Source of the DNA: Hyphomicrobiales bacterium
Lineage (GTDB): Bacteria > Pseudomonadota > Alphaproteobacteria > Rhizobiales > Rhizobiaceae
Assembly: GCA_900469445.1 (NCBI GenBank)
Contig: UBXM01000052.1
Coordinates: forward strand, 1 to 57,984
Direction: 5' to 3'
DNA length: 57,984 nt
The position numbers and the translations under genes were made by a program. The notes beneath the pieces were generated by a model. It was not told where the DNA came from, did no database searches, and saw nothing but the letters and a program-made list of their open reading frames with translations. This document shows, piece by piece, positions 25,546 through 34,872 of the stretch. Position 1 is the stretch's first letter. The number at the start of each line of letters is the position of its first letter.

Positions 25546-26589
25546 ATGATGGACTTTGAAGACTTCGGCGGGGCATTGACAGACAAACCTCTTTCCCAGG
25601 CGGAAAAGGCAGCAGCCGTGCTGCTCGCTATGGGAAAGAATGTCGCCGGAAAGCTGCTCAAATTTTTCACCCAGGCGGAATTGCAGGCAATCATCGCCGC
25701 AGCGCAGACGCTGCGCACCATCCCGCCGAATGAACTTGCACAGCTCGTCAACGAGTTCGAGGACCTGTTCACCGAAGGCGCAGGCCTCATGGACAATGCC
25801 AAGGTCATCGAGAGCATTCTCGAGGCAGGCCTCACCCCGGAAGAAGTCGACAGCCTGCTTGGCCGCCGCATGGCCTTCCAGTCTTACGAAGAGTCCATCT
25901 GGGACCGGCTGCAGGAAGCCGATCCCGATTTCATCGCCGCCTTCCTGATGCGCGAACATCCGCAGACGGTGGCCTACATTCTGTCGATGCTGCCGTCCGG
26001 TTTCGGTGCCAAGGTTCTGCTGAAGCTGCCCGATGGCCAGCGTGCCGACATCATGAACCGCACGGTGAACCTGAAGAACGTCAACCCGAAAGCGGCCCAG
26101 ATCATCGAGAACAAGGTCGTGGACCTGATCACCGAGATCGATCGCGAGAAGAATTCTGTCGGCCCGATGAAGGTCGCGGAACTGATGAACGAACTGACCA
26201 AGCCCGACGTCGATACGCTGCTCAACTCGCTCGAGGAAATCAGCCAGGACGCCGTTGCCAAGGTTCGTCCGAAGATCTTCCTCTTCGAAGACATTCTCCT
26301 CATGCCGCAGCGCAGCCGCGTGCTGCTGCTGAACGACATCTCCGGCGACGTGCTGACCATGGCGCTCAGAACCTCTTCCGCGCAGCTGCGCGAAAGCGTT
26401 CTGTCCTCGATCAGCCCGCGTTCCCGCCGCATGATCGAGTCGGATCTGCAGGTCGAGATGCCCGGCACGAACCCGCGCGAGATCGCGATCGCGCGCCGCG
26501 CCATCGCTCAGGAAGCGCTACGCCTTGCCAATTCGGGCCAGATCATCCTCAAGGATCCCGAGGCCCAGCAAGAGGGCGCAGCAGCCTGA
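25546..26589 (+). CDS. fliG: flagellar switch protein FliG
   Basis: A 347-residue switch protein with the usual N, middle (EHPQTVAYILSMLPSGFGAK, the EHPQ motif) and C-terminal domains; the charged torque helix is around FEDILLMPQRSRVLLLNDIS. It sits on the FliF MS ring and contacts MotA. A strong GC hairpin (26610-26633) follows. Confidence 0.97.
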   Translation: MMDFEDFGGALTDKPLSQAEKAAAVLLAMGKNVAGKLLKFFTQAELQAIIAAAQTLRTIPPNELAQLVNEFEDLFTEGAGLMDNAKVIESILEAGLTPEEVDSLLGRRMAFQSYEESIWDRLQEADPDFIAAFLMREHPQTVAYILSMLPSGFGAKVLLKLPDGQRADIMNRTVNLKNVNPKAAQIIENKVVDLITEIDREKNSVGPMKVAELMNELTKPDVDTLLNSLEEISQDAVAKVRPKIFLFEDILLMPQRSRVLLLNDISGDVLTMALRTSSAQLRESVLSSISPRSRRMIESDLQVEMPGTNPREIAIARRAIAQEALRLANSGQIILKDPEAQQEGAAA

Positions 26590-26609
26590 ACAAGGCTCGA
26601 TCAAGAATT

Positions 26610-26633
26610 CCGCGCGCCGTTATCGGCGCGCGG
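26610..26633 (+). terminator. strong GC hairpin after fliG
   Basis: Perfect 9-bp stem (26610-26618/26625-26633, 6-nt loop), 20 bases past fliG. No T-run follows, so partial termination or mRNA stabilisation is as likely as full termination. Confidence 0.45.
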
Positions 26634-26725
26634 CGCCGTATCCGACGCTGTTGATAACCGCGATACCGGCAGGGCTTACGATTGCCCCCCATCTCATCCC
26701 GTGAATAATATCTGACGATAGTCCT

Positions 26726-26770
26726 GCATGCTTCCCGCAACCCAAAAGCCGGTTTCGGATCGGTATGCAG
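26726..26770. repeat. rhizobial palindromic intergenic repeat, copy 2 (degenerate)
   Basis: Reverse orientation of the element at 13661-13706: both read GCATGCTTCCCG, about ten unlike bases, then CCGGTTTCGG and a terminal ATGC block. Found in the 272-bp fliG-flhB gap, which otherwise holds only the hairpin at 26610-26633 and the flhB ribosome site. Confidence 0.5.
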
Positions 26771-26861
26771 CTTTTAGGTTCTACAGCGTCTTTTCTCCGC
26801 GAGCATAGCGGCAAGGCACTGTACTTTTGTGGTCTGCTCCAGGGCCGTCAGGAAGGCGCTC

Positions 26862-27941
26862 GTGTCCGACGATCAGGACAAGGACAGTAAAACAGAAGAA
26901 CCGACAGAGAAGAAGATTCGCGATGCGATGGCCGAGGGCAATACTCCCTCATCGCGCGAAGTGCCGCTTTTCGCGTCGTCGCTCGCCTTTTACATCTATC
27001 TCGTCTTCTTCCTGCCGAACGGTGCCGCCCGATTGGCGGAAACCCTGCGCGATCTGCTGGAGCAACCCGACCAGTGGCGTCTTCAGACCGCCAACGATCT
27101 CGTCTCGCTGTTCGTCCGTGTGATGTGGGATGCCAGCGCAATGCTGCTGCCGGTCGCCGTTCTGTTCATCATCTTCGGGCTGGCGTCCAACTTTGTCCAG
27201 AGCATGCCCGAGTTCGTGCTGAAGCGTATCACGCCGCAATATAACCGGATCTCGATTGTCAAAGGATGGAACCGTCTTTTCAGTGCGGCCGGACTGGTCG
27301 AATTCGGCAAGTCGATGTTCAAGATCATCATCGTCTCGATCGTGATGGTCATTGTGCTGAGACCGGATTATTTCCGGTCGCTCGACGCCCTCTTCTCGGA
27401 TCCGCAGGTCATGCTCGTCGAAATGATGGCCATCATGAAGAAAATCATGATCGTCATCCTGTTTGCGACCGGCGTGCTCGCCATCGTCGACTATATGTGG
27501 ACGCGGCACCATTGGTATTCGAACATGCGAATGACCAAACAGGAAGTGAAGGACGAGTTCAAGCAGTCGCAGGGCGACCCGCTCATCAAGGCTCGTATCC
27601 GCTCCATCGGCCGCGATCGTGCAAGACGACGCATGATGACCAATGTTCCCCGCGCCACGCTGGTGATTGCCAACCCTACTCACTATGCGGTGGCGCTACG
27701 TTATGCCCAGGGTGAAAGCGAAGCGCCGATGGTCGTCGCAAAGGGCCAGGATCTGGTCGCCCTCAAAATCCGCGAGGTTGCGCAACAGCATAACATTCCC
27801 ATCTTCGAGGACCCGCCGCTGGCGCGTTCGATGTTTGCGCAGGTGTCCGTGGATGGCGTCATCCCTCCAGCGTTCTACAAGGCTGTGGCTGAACTGATCC
27901 ATCGTGTCTATGCCGCAAGAGCCAAACGCGGTCGAAGATAG
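26862..27941 (+). CDS. flhB: flagellar export switch protein FlhB
   Basis: A 359-residue membrane protein with four hydrophobic helices (about 30-220) and a cytoplasmic domain with the autocleavage motif Asn271-Pro-Thr-His. It switches export specificity from hook to filament on a signal from FliK. The GTG at 26862 is preferred because AGGAAGG (26850-26856) lies five bases upstream and VSDDQDKDSKTEEPTEKKIR is a normal FlhB start; a GTG eleven codons earlier has no such site. It ends three bases from the convergent visR stop. Confidence 0.95.
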   Translation: MSDDQDKDSKTEEPTEKKIRDAMAEGNTPSSREVPLFASSLAFYIYLVFFLPNGAARLAETLRDLLEQPDQWRLQTANDLVSLFVRVMWDASAMLLPVAVLFIIFGLASNFVQSMPEFVLKRITPQYNRISIVKGWNRLFSAAGLVEFGKSMFKIIIVSIVMVIVLRPDYFRSLDALFSDPQVMLVEMMAIMKKIMIVILFATGVLAIVDYMWTRHHWYSNMRMTKQEVKDEFKQSQGDPLIKARIRSIGRDRARRRMMTNVPRATLVIANPTHYAVALRYAQGESEAPMVVAKGQDLVALKIREVAQQHNIPIFEDPPLARSMFAQVSVDGVIPPAFYKAVAELIHRVYAARAKRGRR

Positions 27942-27944
27942 AAA

Positions 27945-28691
27945 TCAGGTGATGTAGCCGAGCCTGATCGCCTTGGCGATCGCCTGGATCCGGTTGACGG
28001 AATCGAGCTTGATGGTTGCGGAGCCGAGATAGGCGTTCACGGTGTGCACGGAAAGGCCGAGCTTTTCGGCAATCTCTTCGCTGATACGACCATCGCCAGC
28101 AAGTTGCAGGCAGGTAATTTCACGCTCGCTCAGCGATTCCGCCGGCACACTGCGCCGCTCGTCGAGCGCCAGCAGATCCATCATGATCTGGCAGCTTTCC
28201 ACGTGCTGATCGATTACCGCACCCGCGGTCAGCGTGAGCTGATCGGCAAAGAATGCCACATAGCCGTTGCCGAGAGCACCAAGACGCACGGGAAAAACAA
28301 CGCCCGAAAAAGGCAGGATGGACGTTTCGAGCCGGCGCACCAATGGCGAAAACTCACCCGCATCGACCATGCTGCCCGATCGCACACCACTCCAGACCAG
28401 CGGCAGGAGCGACATCTCGACGTGATCGAGCAGGGTCTCTTCGAATTCCGCCAGAATCTGGCTGCTGACTTCGGCGGCGCCCGGCCCCCAATTTTCAAGC
28501 TCGCATACCAGCTTTCGCTTGTTGGGAAGTCCTGCACCGGCGATCCGGAAGACGGCAAAATTACGGGCCTTCAGGCCTTTCTGCATAGCGACGAGTTTCG
28601 GAAAAATGTCCGATCGGCTCGATCCGCGCTGCAGACGAAGGTATTGAACGCCTCCCGGCCCTTCCGATGTGCCGCCTCGTGAATAGCCCAT
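27945..28691 (-). CDS. visR: LuxR-type motility master regulator VisR
   Basis: A 248-residue protein with an N-terminal ligand/dimer domain (about 10-170) and a C-terminal LuxR HTH (about 182-245; LSEREITCLQLAGDGRISEE, IAEKLGLSVHTVNAYLGSA). In rhizobia VisN and VisR act as a heterodimer at the top of the motility cascade, turning on the second regulator Rem/FtcR. The Met start has only a weak ribosome site and follows visN by 12 bases, consistent with coupled expression. VisN and VisR are assigned by gene order. Confidence 0.88.
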   Translation of the reverse strand: MGYSRGGTSEGPGGVQYLRLQRGSSRSDIFPKLVAMQKGLKARNFAVFRIAGAGLPNKRKLVCELENWGPGAAEVSSQILAEFEETLLDHVEMSLLPLVWSGVRSGSMVDAGEFSPLVRRLETSILPFSGVVFPVRLGALGNGYVAFFADQLTLTAGAVIDQHVESCQIMMDLLALDERRSVPAESLSEREITCLQLAGDGRISEEIAEKLGLSVHTVNAYLGSATIKLDSVNRIQAIAKAIRLGYIT

Positions 28692-28703
28692 CCCGTTGCC
28701 GCC

Positions 28704-29441
28704 CTATACCAGATTGTTGCGAACCGCGTAGGCGATCGCCTCGGAGCGCGTCTTGGTCGCCGTTTTGCGCATCACGCTTGTGATGTAGTTATTGATCGTA
28801 TTGCGCGAGATGCCGAGGATCACCGCGATCTCGTCGCTGGTCTTGCCTTCCGCAATCCAGAACAGGCATTCGAGTTCCCGTTCGGTCAGCTCAAAATCGC
28901 GCTCCGTGCGCGATTCCACGCTCTCGACGAAGCTCGCCCCGTAAGCGGCCAGCAGGCCGACTTCCTTCAAATGTTCCTGAGACAGGATCGTACCTTCGGA
29001 AAACAGCAGCATCAGCGAAAAACGCGTCCGGCCGACCGAAAAAGTCAGGGCGCAATACTGGCGGCTCAATTTGTCCGGCAACACGATTTCTTCGGGCAGC
29101 AGTGAGAAGCTCGGTGTCAGAACTGAGAAGCATTTTTCCAGTTCGGTCGACCGCGCATAACCGCTGGCCAGTTCCGAACCGAGCCGGCGGACGAGATCGA
29201 AAGGCCAGTTCGAGGTGACGATGAAGTCCAGTCCCTGTTCCTGGATCAGGTCGTATCGGGCCAGCAGAAAGTGGGAAGCGCCGACATGATCTGCCAGCAG
29301 CCGCATGATCACCTGCAGATTTTCCGAGCCGGCAAGGGCAGAAAGGCGGCGGACCAACTCATCGCGAGACATGATCCCCGTGTGATCAATCTCCTGAAGA
29401 GAGCGCCCCTGCGCCGAAACATCCATGCCCGATAACTCCAT
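28704..29441 (-). CDS. visN: LuxR-type motility master regulator VisN
   Basis: A 245-residue LuxR-family regulator: N-terminal sensing/dimerisation domain (about 25-165) and C-terminal HTH (about 180-242; LTERELECLFWIAEGKTSDE, ILGISRNTINNYI). It is the first gene of the visN-visR pair and partner of VisR. A second Met at residue 6 is an alternative start. It is probably transcribed from its own promoter within 29442-29678, because a terminator separates it from fliF. Confidence 0.9.
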   Translation of the reverse strand: MELSGMDVSAQGRSLQEIDHTGIMSRDELVRRLSALAGSENLQVIMRLLADHVGASHFLLARYDLIQEQGLDFIVTSNWPFDLVRRLGSELASGYARSTELEKCFSVLTPSFSLLPEEIVLPDKLSRQYCALTFSVGRTRFSLMLLFSEGTILSQEHLKEVGLLAAYGASFVESVESRTERDFELTERELECLFWIAEGKTSDEIAVILGISRNTINNYITSVMRKTATKTRSEAIAYAVRNNLV

Positions 29442-29678
29442 TCGTTATCTGCTCCTGCTGCGTCGTTTGAGACCTCGCCTGAGAAGCCTTCCGAGTTTCC
29501 GTGTTACCGACACCTGCCGCATCCCTGTTGAGGGACTCTGAAACCGCCGACGAATCACCTTCAGTGTAGGAGAAGCCTGAACAATTGCCATCACGTGCAA
29601 TTCGAATTTCCCCAGATGCTGCGCGAGTGTCACATCTGCTATTAAGGACAGGCGGCCGAAATCGTTCCGATGATAGCC

Positions 29679-29705
29679 AAAAGGGCCGGACTTGCGCCCG
29701 ACCCT
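29679..29705 (-). terminator. rho-independent terminator of the che-fliF operon
   Basis: On the minus strand an 8-bp stem with one G-T pair (arms 29698-29705 and 29682-29689) is followed by UUUU (29679-29682), about 30 bases past the fliF stop. It uncouples visNR from the long che operon. Confidence 0.75.
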
Positions 29706-29735
29706 CTTGCATCATCATATCTTTGTGAAACCGTC

Positions 29736-31409
29736 TCAGGCGGCTTTTTCGAACGCCCACTTGCGAAGGATCTTTGCGGCACGCTCTTCGGAGATCTCGA
29801 CCATGCGAGCGAGACGCTTTTCCGGGCCTTCCTTGACGCGGCGGTTGAAGCCGTCGCTTTCGTCGTCGCCCATGAGATCGCTCGATCCGTCGAAGCCGAA
29901 GTCCGCACCGAAACCGTCCATGAGAGCGGGGCTTCCACCGGCCGGGGAGAAATCGGGCAGTTCCAGGCCGGCGCCTTCGCCGATCGTCTCACCCGATGCG
30001 CTGGTGCCAGCAACCGTGCGGACCAGGGGACGCAGGCCGAGCCAGATGACCAGGAACGCGACGCCGAGGAAGGCCAGAGAGTTGATGATCCCACCAAGAT
30101 TACGGGTCAGGACTTCGGTAACGCTCGGGCCGCTTGCAGCTTCGTCGAGCAGCTGGGTTTCGAGGAAGTCCATGGCTGTCAGGGTGACCACGTCGCCACG
30201 ATCCGCGCTGATACCGGCAGCAGAGGTCACGATCTTCTGCATTTCGGCGAGATAGGCGTCGATCTTGGCCTGGTCAGCCGGTTCGCCGACCATCTGGGCG
30301 ATGCGGCCCCTGTTGACGACCACAGCAACCGAAACCTTTTCGATCAGATAGCTGTTGCGGGTCGTGGCAATGGTCTTCTGGTTGATTTCGTAGTTGGTCT
30401 GTTCTTCACGCTTGTCGGACTGGTCGGAAGACTTTGGCCCGTTGTTGCCACCCTGTTCAGGGGCAGCCTGGGGCACGTTCTGCTCGACCGTCGAGGCGTT
30501 ATCATCGGCAGACTGCTGCGACTGCGAATTTTCCCTCGTCGCGCGAACCGAACGCTCCACACGGGACTCCGGGTCGAATACGGTTTCCTGGGTCTGCTGG
30601 CTGTCCGTGTTCAAGGCAGCCGTAACGCTGGAACGGAAGTTGTCCATGCCCAGGAACGGGGCAAGAGCCTTGTCGATATTGGTCTCGATTTCGGACTGAA
30701 CGGACTGGACGATACCAAGCGAACGGCTGAGCTGGTTGTTGCCGCCCTCGTCACCCGAGGCGAGCAGCTGGCCGGTGGAATCGAGAATCGTCACGTCTTC
30801 CACATCAAGTCCAGGAACGGCCGAGGCAACCAGGTGACGAATGGAAGATGCCGCCTTGCGGCCGGTCGACGACCCCGCACGGATCATCACCGAAGCCGTC
30901 GGCTTCTGCTGCGCGCGGCGGAAGTTGCCGACATCGGGCATGACGATATGGACGCGAGCGGCGGAAACGCCGCTGATCTGCTGGATCGATCGGGAGATTT
31001 CACCCTCGAGCGCACGAACCCGAGTTACTTCCTGCATGAAGGATGTAAGACCGAGCGAGCCGACATTGTCGAAAAGTTCATAACCAGCGTTGGAGCTGTT
31101 CGGCAGTCCACGCTCCGCAAGCATCAAACGTGCCTTGCTGGTGCTGCCGACCGGAACCTGGATACTCTTTCCGTCTGAACCGACCTCGAAAGGCATGTTC
31201 GCCTCGGCAAGCGCCATACTGACCTGATTGACGTCGCTTGTCTCAAGGTTCACGTAAAGCGTCTCGTAGGCGGGCTTATTAACAAACATCGCTGCGGCAA
31301 TGACAATCGCGATCGAAATCGCACCTGCAGCAGCTAGAGCAATAAGTTTCGTCTGACCGAGAGAGGCCAGATTTTTAGAAATTTGTGAAAATTGAGCTAA
31401 CAGATTCAT
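29736..31409 (-). CDS. fliF: flagellar MS-ring protein FliF
   Basis: A 557-residue membrane-ring protein: a first membrane helix (about 22-44), a large periplasmic region with ring-building motifs (LMLAERGLPNSSNAGYELFD, SFMQEVTRVRALEGEISRSI) and a second helix (about 455-475), then a cytoplasmic tail that binds FliG (ISEERAAKILRKWAFEKAA at the end). It is the last gene of the che operon, 143 bases after cheT, as is typical of rhizobia. Confidence 0.96.
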   Translation of the reverse strand: MNLLAQFSQISKNLASLGQTKLIALAAAGAISIAIVIAAAMFVNKPAYETLYVNLETSDVNQVSMALAEANMPFEVGSDGKSIQVPVGSTSKARLMLAERGLPNSSNAGYELFDNVGSLGLTSFMQEVTRVRALEGEISRSIQQISGVSAARVHIVMPDVGNFRRAQQKPTASVMIRAGSSTGRKAASSIRHLVASAVPGLDVEDVTILDSTGQLLASGDEGGNNQLSRSLGIVQSVQSEIETNIDKALAPFLGMDNFRSSVTAALNTDSQQTQETVFDPESRVERSVRATRENSQSQQSADDNASTVEQNVPQAAPEQGGNNGPKSSDQSDKREEQTNYEINQKTIATTRNSYLIEKVSVAVVVNRGRIAQMVGEPADQAKIDAYLAEMQKIVTSAAGISADRGDVVTLTAMDFLETQLLDEAASGPSVTEVLTRNLGGIINSLAFLGVAFLVIWLGLRPLVRTVAGTSASGETIGEGAGLELPDFSPAGGSPALMDGFGADFGFDGSSDLMGDDESDGFNRRVKEGPEKRLARMVEISEERAAKILRKWAFEKAA

Positions 31410-31552
31410 TCTGTTCCCACATCGCCGAACTCGGTTATAGAGCTAAATGCTCAAGCCGCACCCTATGGGGCGAAGCTTGTGCGAGCGTTTCGGCAATATG
31501 GAATGTGGAAAGACGGTCGCGAAAGTTGGCGGACCGCTATTCAGTGCATCAC

Positions 31553-31942
31553 TTAAAAGAAGTCGAAGTCGCCCGCGGCCTTGTTCAGCGGCTGCGAATG
31601 ACCGTGCCGGACACCATTGGCAAGCGATCTCTGCATGTCGGCAAGCTTGACCAGGCTGAGCGCCGTTGACACATCCACCTTCCATTCATTGGGGATGGAG
31701 CCGGTAATGGTGTCGATGAATTCAGCAAGACCACGCGTCTTTTGCACGGCAAGATCGATACCCTGCAAGATCTTCACCGTGTCGGGCGACTGCAAGACAT
31801 TTTCTCCGCCCACTTCGAGAATCTGCGGTTCCACGCGCTCTATCAGATAGGCGACGTCATGCAGCTCGGAAACCAGCCGCATCAAAACATCCGGCAGGGC
31901 CTCCTCAGGAGTAGCGTTTGGCGATGTAGCAATGTCGGTCAT
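31553..31942 (-). CDS. cheT: chemotaxis protein CheT (CheZ-like role)
   Basis: A 129-residue helical protein ending in GDFDFF. It is the gene between cheD and fliF called orf10 or cheT in Sinorhizobium, where it has been described as a signal-termination protein acting on CheY. Acidic/amide residues that could act on CheY occur in LVKLADMQRSL. The start at 31940-31942 is chosen for its CTGGA site; the frame stays open further upstream into cheD without one. The window has no cheZ, which fits this role. Confidence 0.75.
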   Translation of the reverse strand: MTDIATSPNATPEEALPDVLMRLVSELHDVAYLIERVEPQILEVGGENVLQSPDTVKILQGIDLAVQKTRGLAEFIDTITGSIPNEWKVDVSTALSLVKLADMQRSLANGVRHGHSQPLNKAAGDFDFF

Positions 31943-31973
31943 AGCCATTCCAGAATATGAATTGAGGTTATAA

Positions 31974-32531
31974 TCAGAAAAACTCGATGGCGTTGTCGAC
32001 GGGCTTGGGCGGCGTACGGACAGGACGCTGTTCCAGCGCAACTGTTCGCTGCGTCTCGGCGCCCGTTAGCGGATATTGCCTGGCACGACCGTGAACAGGC
32101 CAGTATTCAAGCTTTCGTCCATGCTCTCCCCCGGTGGATGAGCCGACGACCTGAATACCTTCGTCTCTCAGAAACTGCATTGCGAAGGCGGCATTCTGTT
32201 CACCGACATTCGAGAAGCTTGCGATCGTCTTGGCACCGCCAAAGATCTTGGCTTCCAGTCGGTCACGCCGGGCGCCCTTCTTCAGGAGACCGTTGATCAA
32301 CAACTCCATCAGATGCACGCCGTAGCGCGTCGCGTCACCGCCCGATGCCATGGCCCCGCCCGAGCCCGGCAACAGGAAGTGGTTCATGCCGCCGACGCCG
32401 GCGACAGGATCACGAAGACACGCGGCCACGCACGATCCAAGTATCGTCGACAGGACGACTTCAGGGTCGTCGATGACCTTGTACTCCCCCTGGATGATAT
32501 GGACGCGCCTGCCCGCAGTGGCATCATTCAT
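31974..32531 (-). CDS. cheD: chemoreceptor glutamine deamidase CheD
   Basis: A 185-residue CheD with the catalytic Cys34 (ILGSCVAACLRD) and His51 (GGMNHFLLPG) and the conserved FGGAKTIASFSNVGEQN segment. It deamidates receptor glutamines and helps adaptation. The start overlaps the cheY2 stop by four bases. Confidence 0.95.
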   Translation of the reverse strand: MNDATAGRRVHIIQGEYKVIDDPEVVLSTILGSCVAACLRDPVAGVGGMNHFLLPGSGGAMASGGDATRYGVHLMELLINGLLKKGARRDRLEAKIFGGAKTIASFSNVGEQNAAFAMQFLRDEGIQVVGSSTGGEHGRKLEYWPVHGRARQYPLTGAETQRTVALEQRPVRTPPKPVDNAIEFF

Positions 32532-32917
32532 TTGAGGGCTCCGAATACCGCTTCGATAGCGGCCTTCATCTTTTCAATGGTGAAGGGCTTGGCGAGTACG
32601 TTATTGGCGCCGAGCTGCGCTGCCTTCTGGACCAGTGCACGGTCGCCCTGCGCGGTCAAAATGATGAAGGCAGCCTTTTTCGTTGCCGGGTTCGATCGGA
32701 CAGCCTGCAGGAAGCCGATGCCGTCCATGTTGGGCATGTTGAAGTCGGAAATGACCAGATGATGCGGCTGCTCCGACATGATCTTCATGCCCTGCACGCC
32801 ATCACCGGCGGATGTGATCTGCTTGAAGCCGAGCTGTGTAAGAGCATCGCTGAGCAGCAGACGACTGGTCACCTGATCGTCGACAATCAGAACTTTGATT
32901 TTTTCGGCGAGAGACAT
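32528..32917 (-). CDS. cheY2: response regulator CheY2, probable motor regulator
   Basis: A 129-residue single receiver domain with the acidic pair DD13-14, phosphoacceptor Asp58 (LVISDFNMPNMDG), the Thr of ILTAQG and Lys of NVLAKPF. In rhizobia the CheY2 next to cheD binds the motor and slows it, while CheY1 drains phosphate. It starts directly before the cheB end with no gap. Confidence 0.93.
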   Translation of the reverse strand: MSLAEKIKVLIVDDQVTSRLLLSDALTQLGFKQITSAGDGVQGMKIMSEQPHHLVISDFNMPNMDGIGFLQAVRSNPATKKAAFIILTAQGDRALVQKAAQLGANNVLAKPFTIEKMKAAIEAVFGALK

Positions 32918-33967
32918 TTATTCGGTACCTTCTTTTCGGGCGGCTGTTAATTTCAAAACTTCTTCTCCAATGGAGCCCAATGGCAGTTGATGCTCGACGG
33001 CGCCCAATTCAAAGGCGACTCTCGGCATGCCATAGACCACACAGGTCTTCTCGTTCTGTCCGATCGTGCGGGCGCCAGCGCTACGCATTTTCAGAAGTCC
33101 GGAAGCCCCATCACGCCCCATGCCGGTCAAAATCACGCCGACCGCATTGCGGCCAGCCAATTCCGCGACCGAATCGAACAGGACATCGACCGACGGCCGA
33201 TGGCCGTTCACGGGATCCTTTTCGACCAGCCGGCAGCACGGCGCTGACGGGTTTGCCACCTGCAGATGCCGGTCGCCACCGGGCGCGAGATAGATCTTGC
33301 CGATCTCCAGACGCGCGCCATCGGTTGCTTCCTCCACGACAGGTGCGCAGATACGATTAAGACGTTCAGCAAAACTTTTCGTAAACGTCGGAGGCATATG
33401 TTGAGTGATTACTGTTGGCGGGCAGTTCTGCGGGAACTTTTGCAACACAGTGATCAGTGCTTCCACACCCCCGGTAGAAGACCCGATGGCGACAACCTTT
33501 CGCCCGACTCGATATTCGTGAACGGACATTGGCGGTGTAACGGGGGTCGGGGCAGATGTTGCCGTAAACCTGCGACCCGAGCGGGCAGCCGCCTTGACCT
33601 TTTCGGCAAGATCCATGAACGGGCGGCGATCGCCCGGAGCCGGCTTGCCCACGCAGTCGAATGCACCGATCTCAAGAGCGGCGAGCGTCGCATTGGCACC
33701 GTGATGCGTCATGGTCGAGACCATGATGACCGGCATCGGCCGCAGACGCATGATCTTCTCAAGAAATTCGAGCCCGTTCATGTTCGGCATCTCGATGTCG
33801 AGCGTGACGACGTCCGGGTTCAGCTGCTTGATCGCAGCGCGGGCTTCCATGGCATCGCCGGCCTGACCGACGACGCTGACATCCGGGTCGGAATTGAGCA
33901 CGGCGGTGATCAGGCCCCGCATGGTGGGGCTGTCATCCACGACGAGGACGCGGGCGGGCGCGCTCAT
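32918..33967 (-). CDS. cheB: receptor methylesterase CheB
   Basis: A 349-residue protein: receiver domain (1-120, phosphoacceptor Asp57 in VVTLDIEMPNMNG) and C-terminal methylesterase domain with the catalytic Ser in AIGSSTGGVEAL, His in TQHMPP, and a late Asp in LTGMGRDGASGL. It removes methyl groups and deamidates receptors. The start at 33965-33967 forms an ATGA overlap with cheR and has GGAGG just upstream; the frame stays open far upstream through cheR without homology. Confidence 0.96.
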   Translation of the reverse strand: MSAPARVLVVDDSPTMRGLITAVLNSDPDVSVVGQAGDAMEARAAIKQLNPDVVTLDIEMPNMNGLEFLEKIMRLRPMPVIMVSTMTHHGANATLAALEIGAFDCVGKPAPGDRRPFMDLAEKVKAAARSGRRFTATSAPTPVTPPMSVHEYRVGRKVVAIGSSTGGVEALITVLQKFPQNCPPTVITQHMPPTFTKSFAERLNRICAPVVEEATDGARLEIGKIYLAPGGDRHLQVANPSAPCCRLVEKDPVNGHRPSVDVLFDSVAELAGRNAVGVILTGMGRDGASGLLKMRSAGARTIGQNEKTCVVYGMPRVAFELGAVEHQLPLGSIGEEVLKLTAARKEGTE

Positions 33968-34872
33968 GCCTTCCTCCCTGCATGCTTGCCGATATAGCGG
34001 TACGTGGTGATGCCGATATTGTCGAAGTGATGCTTTGCATCGCCCGATACGCGCTCGGAATGGCCGATATAGAGATGACCGCCGTCCGGAAGCAGGGAGG
34101 CGAAGCGGGACCAGATCTTCATCTGTGTCGGCTCGTCGAAATAGATCACCACGTTGCGGCAGAAGATGACATCGAAACCGCCCTTGAACGGCCATTGAGC
34201 CATCAGGTTGAGTTCGTTGAAGGTGATCAGTTTCTTGACGCGATCATCGATCTGGCACTTGCGGCGGCCGTTGATATCCACGTCGCGGAACCATTGCTTG
34301 CGCATGGCCGGCGAGATGCTTTCCAGAGCGTTCTCGTCATAAGCGCCGTTTCTCGCCGTCTCCAGGATCTTGGGATCGATATCGGTCGCCAGGATGCGGA
34401 AATCGTAATCGGCGGCATTGGGGAACATTGCCAGCACGGTCAGTGCGATGGAATAGGGTTCCTGTCCATCCGAACACGCGGCCGACCAGATGCGCACACG
34501 GCCACCACTCTTGGCACGGTTGATCAGGCCCGGCAGCACTTCGTCACGCAGATGCTCGAAGTGATGGTTCTCGCGGAAAAAGCGGGTGAAGTTGGTCGTC
34601 AGATGCGACAGCATCTCACGACGGACCGCTGCGCCTTCGGGCGAAGAGACGAGCACGCAATATTCGCGAAAACCCTTCAGTCCCAAATTGCGGATGTGCT
34701 TGGACAGACGCGAATAGACGAGAGAAGCCTTGGAATCATTGAGATAGATTCCAGCATCCGCATAGATCATTGCAGCGATTTCGGTGAGATCACGGCGTGT
34801 CAGCGGATATTCTCCGCTTGCCAGTACCTCATCCGGCGACTGCCGGCTATCAAGCGCGCCCAACGGCATCAT
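33964..34872 (-). CDS. cheR: receptor methyltransferase CheR
   Basis: A 302-residue SAM-dependent enzyme: N-terminal helical domain and C-terminal Rossmann domain with VRIWSAACSDGQEPYSIALT, ILATDIDPKILE and FDVIFCRNVVIYF, all CheR hallmarks. It methylates chemoreceptor glutamates. It overlaps cheW and cheB by four bases each. Confidence 0.96.
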   Translation of the reverse strand: MMPLGALDSRQSPDEVLASGEYPLTRRDLTEIAAMIYADAGIYLNDSKASLVYSRLSKHIRNLGLKGFREYCVLVSSPEGAAVRREMLSHLTTNFTRFFRENHHFEHLRDEVLPGLINRAKSGGRVRIWSAACSDGQEPYSIALTVLAMFPNAADYDFRILATDIDPKILETARNGAYDENALESISPAMRKQWFRDVDINGRRKCQIDDRVKKLITFNELNLMAQWPFKGGFDVIFCRNVVIYFDEPTQMKIWSRFASLLPDGGHLYIGHSERVSGDAKHHFDNIGITTYRYIGKHAGRKA

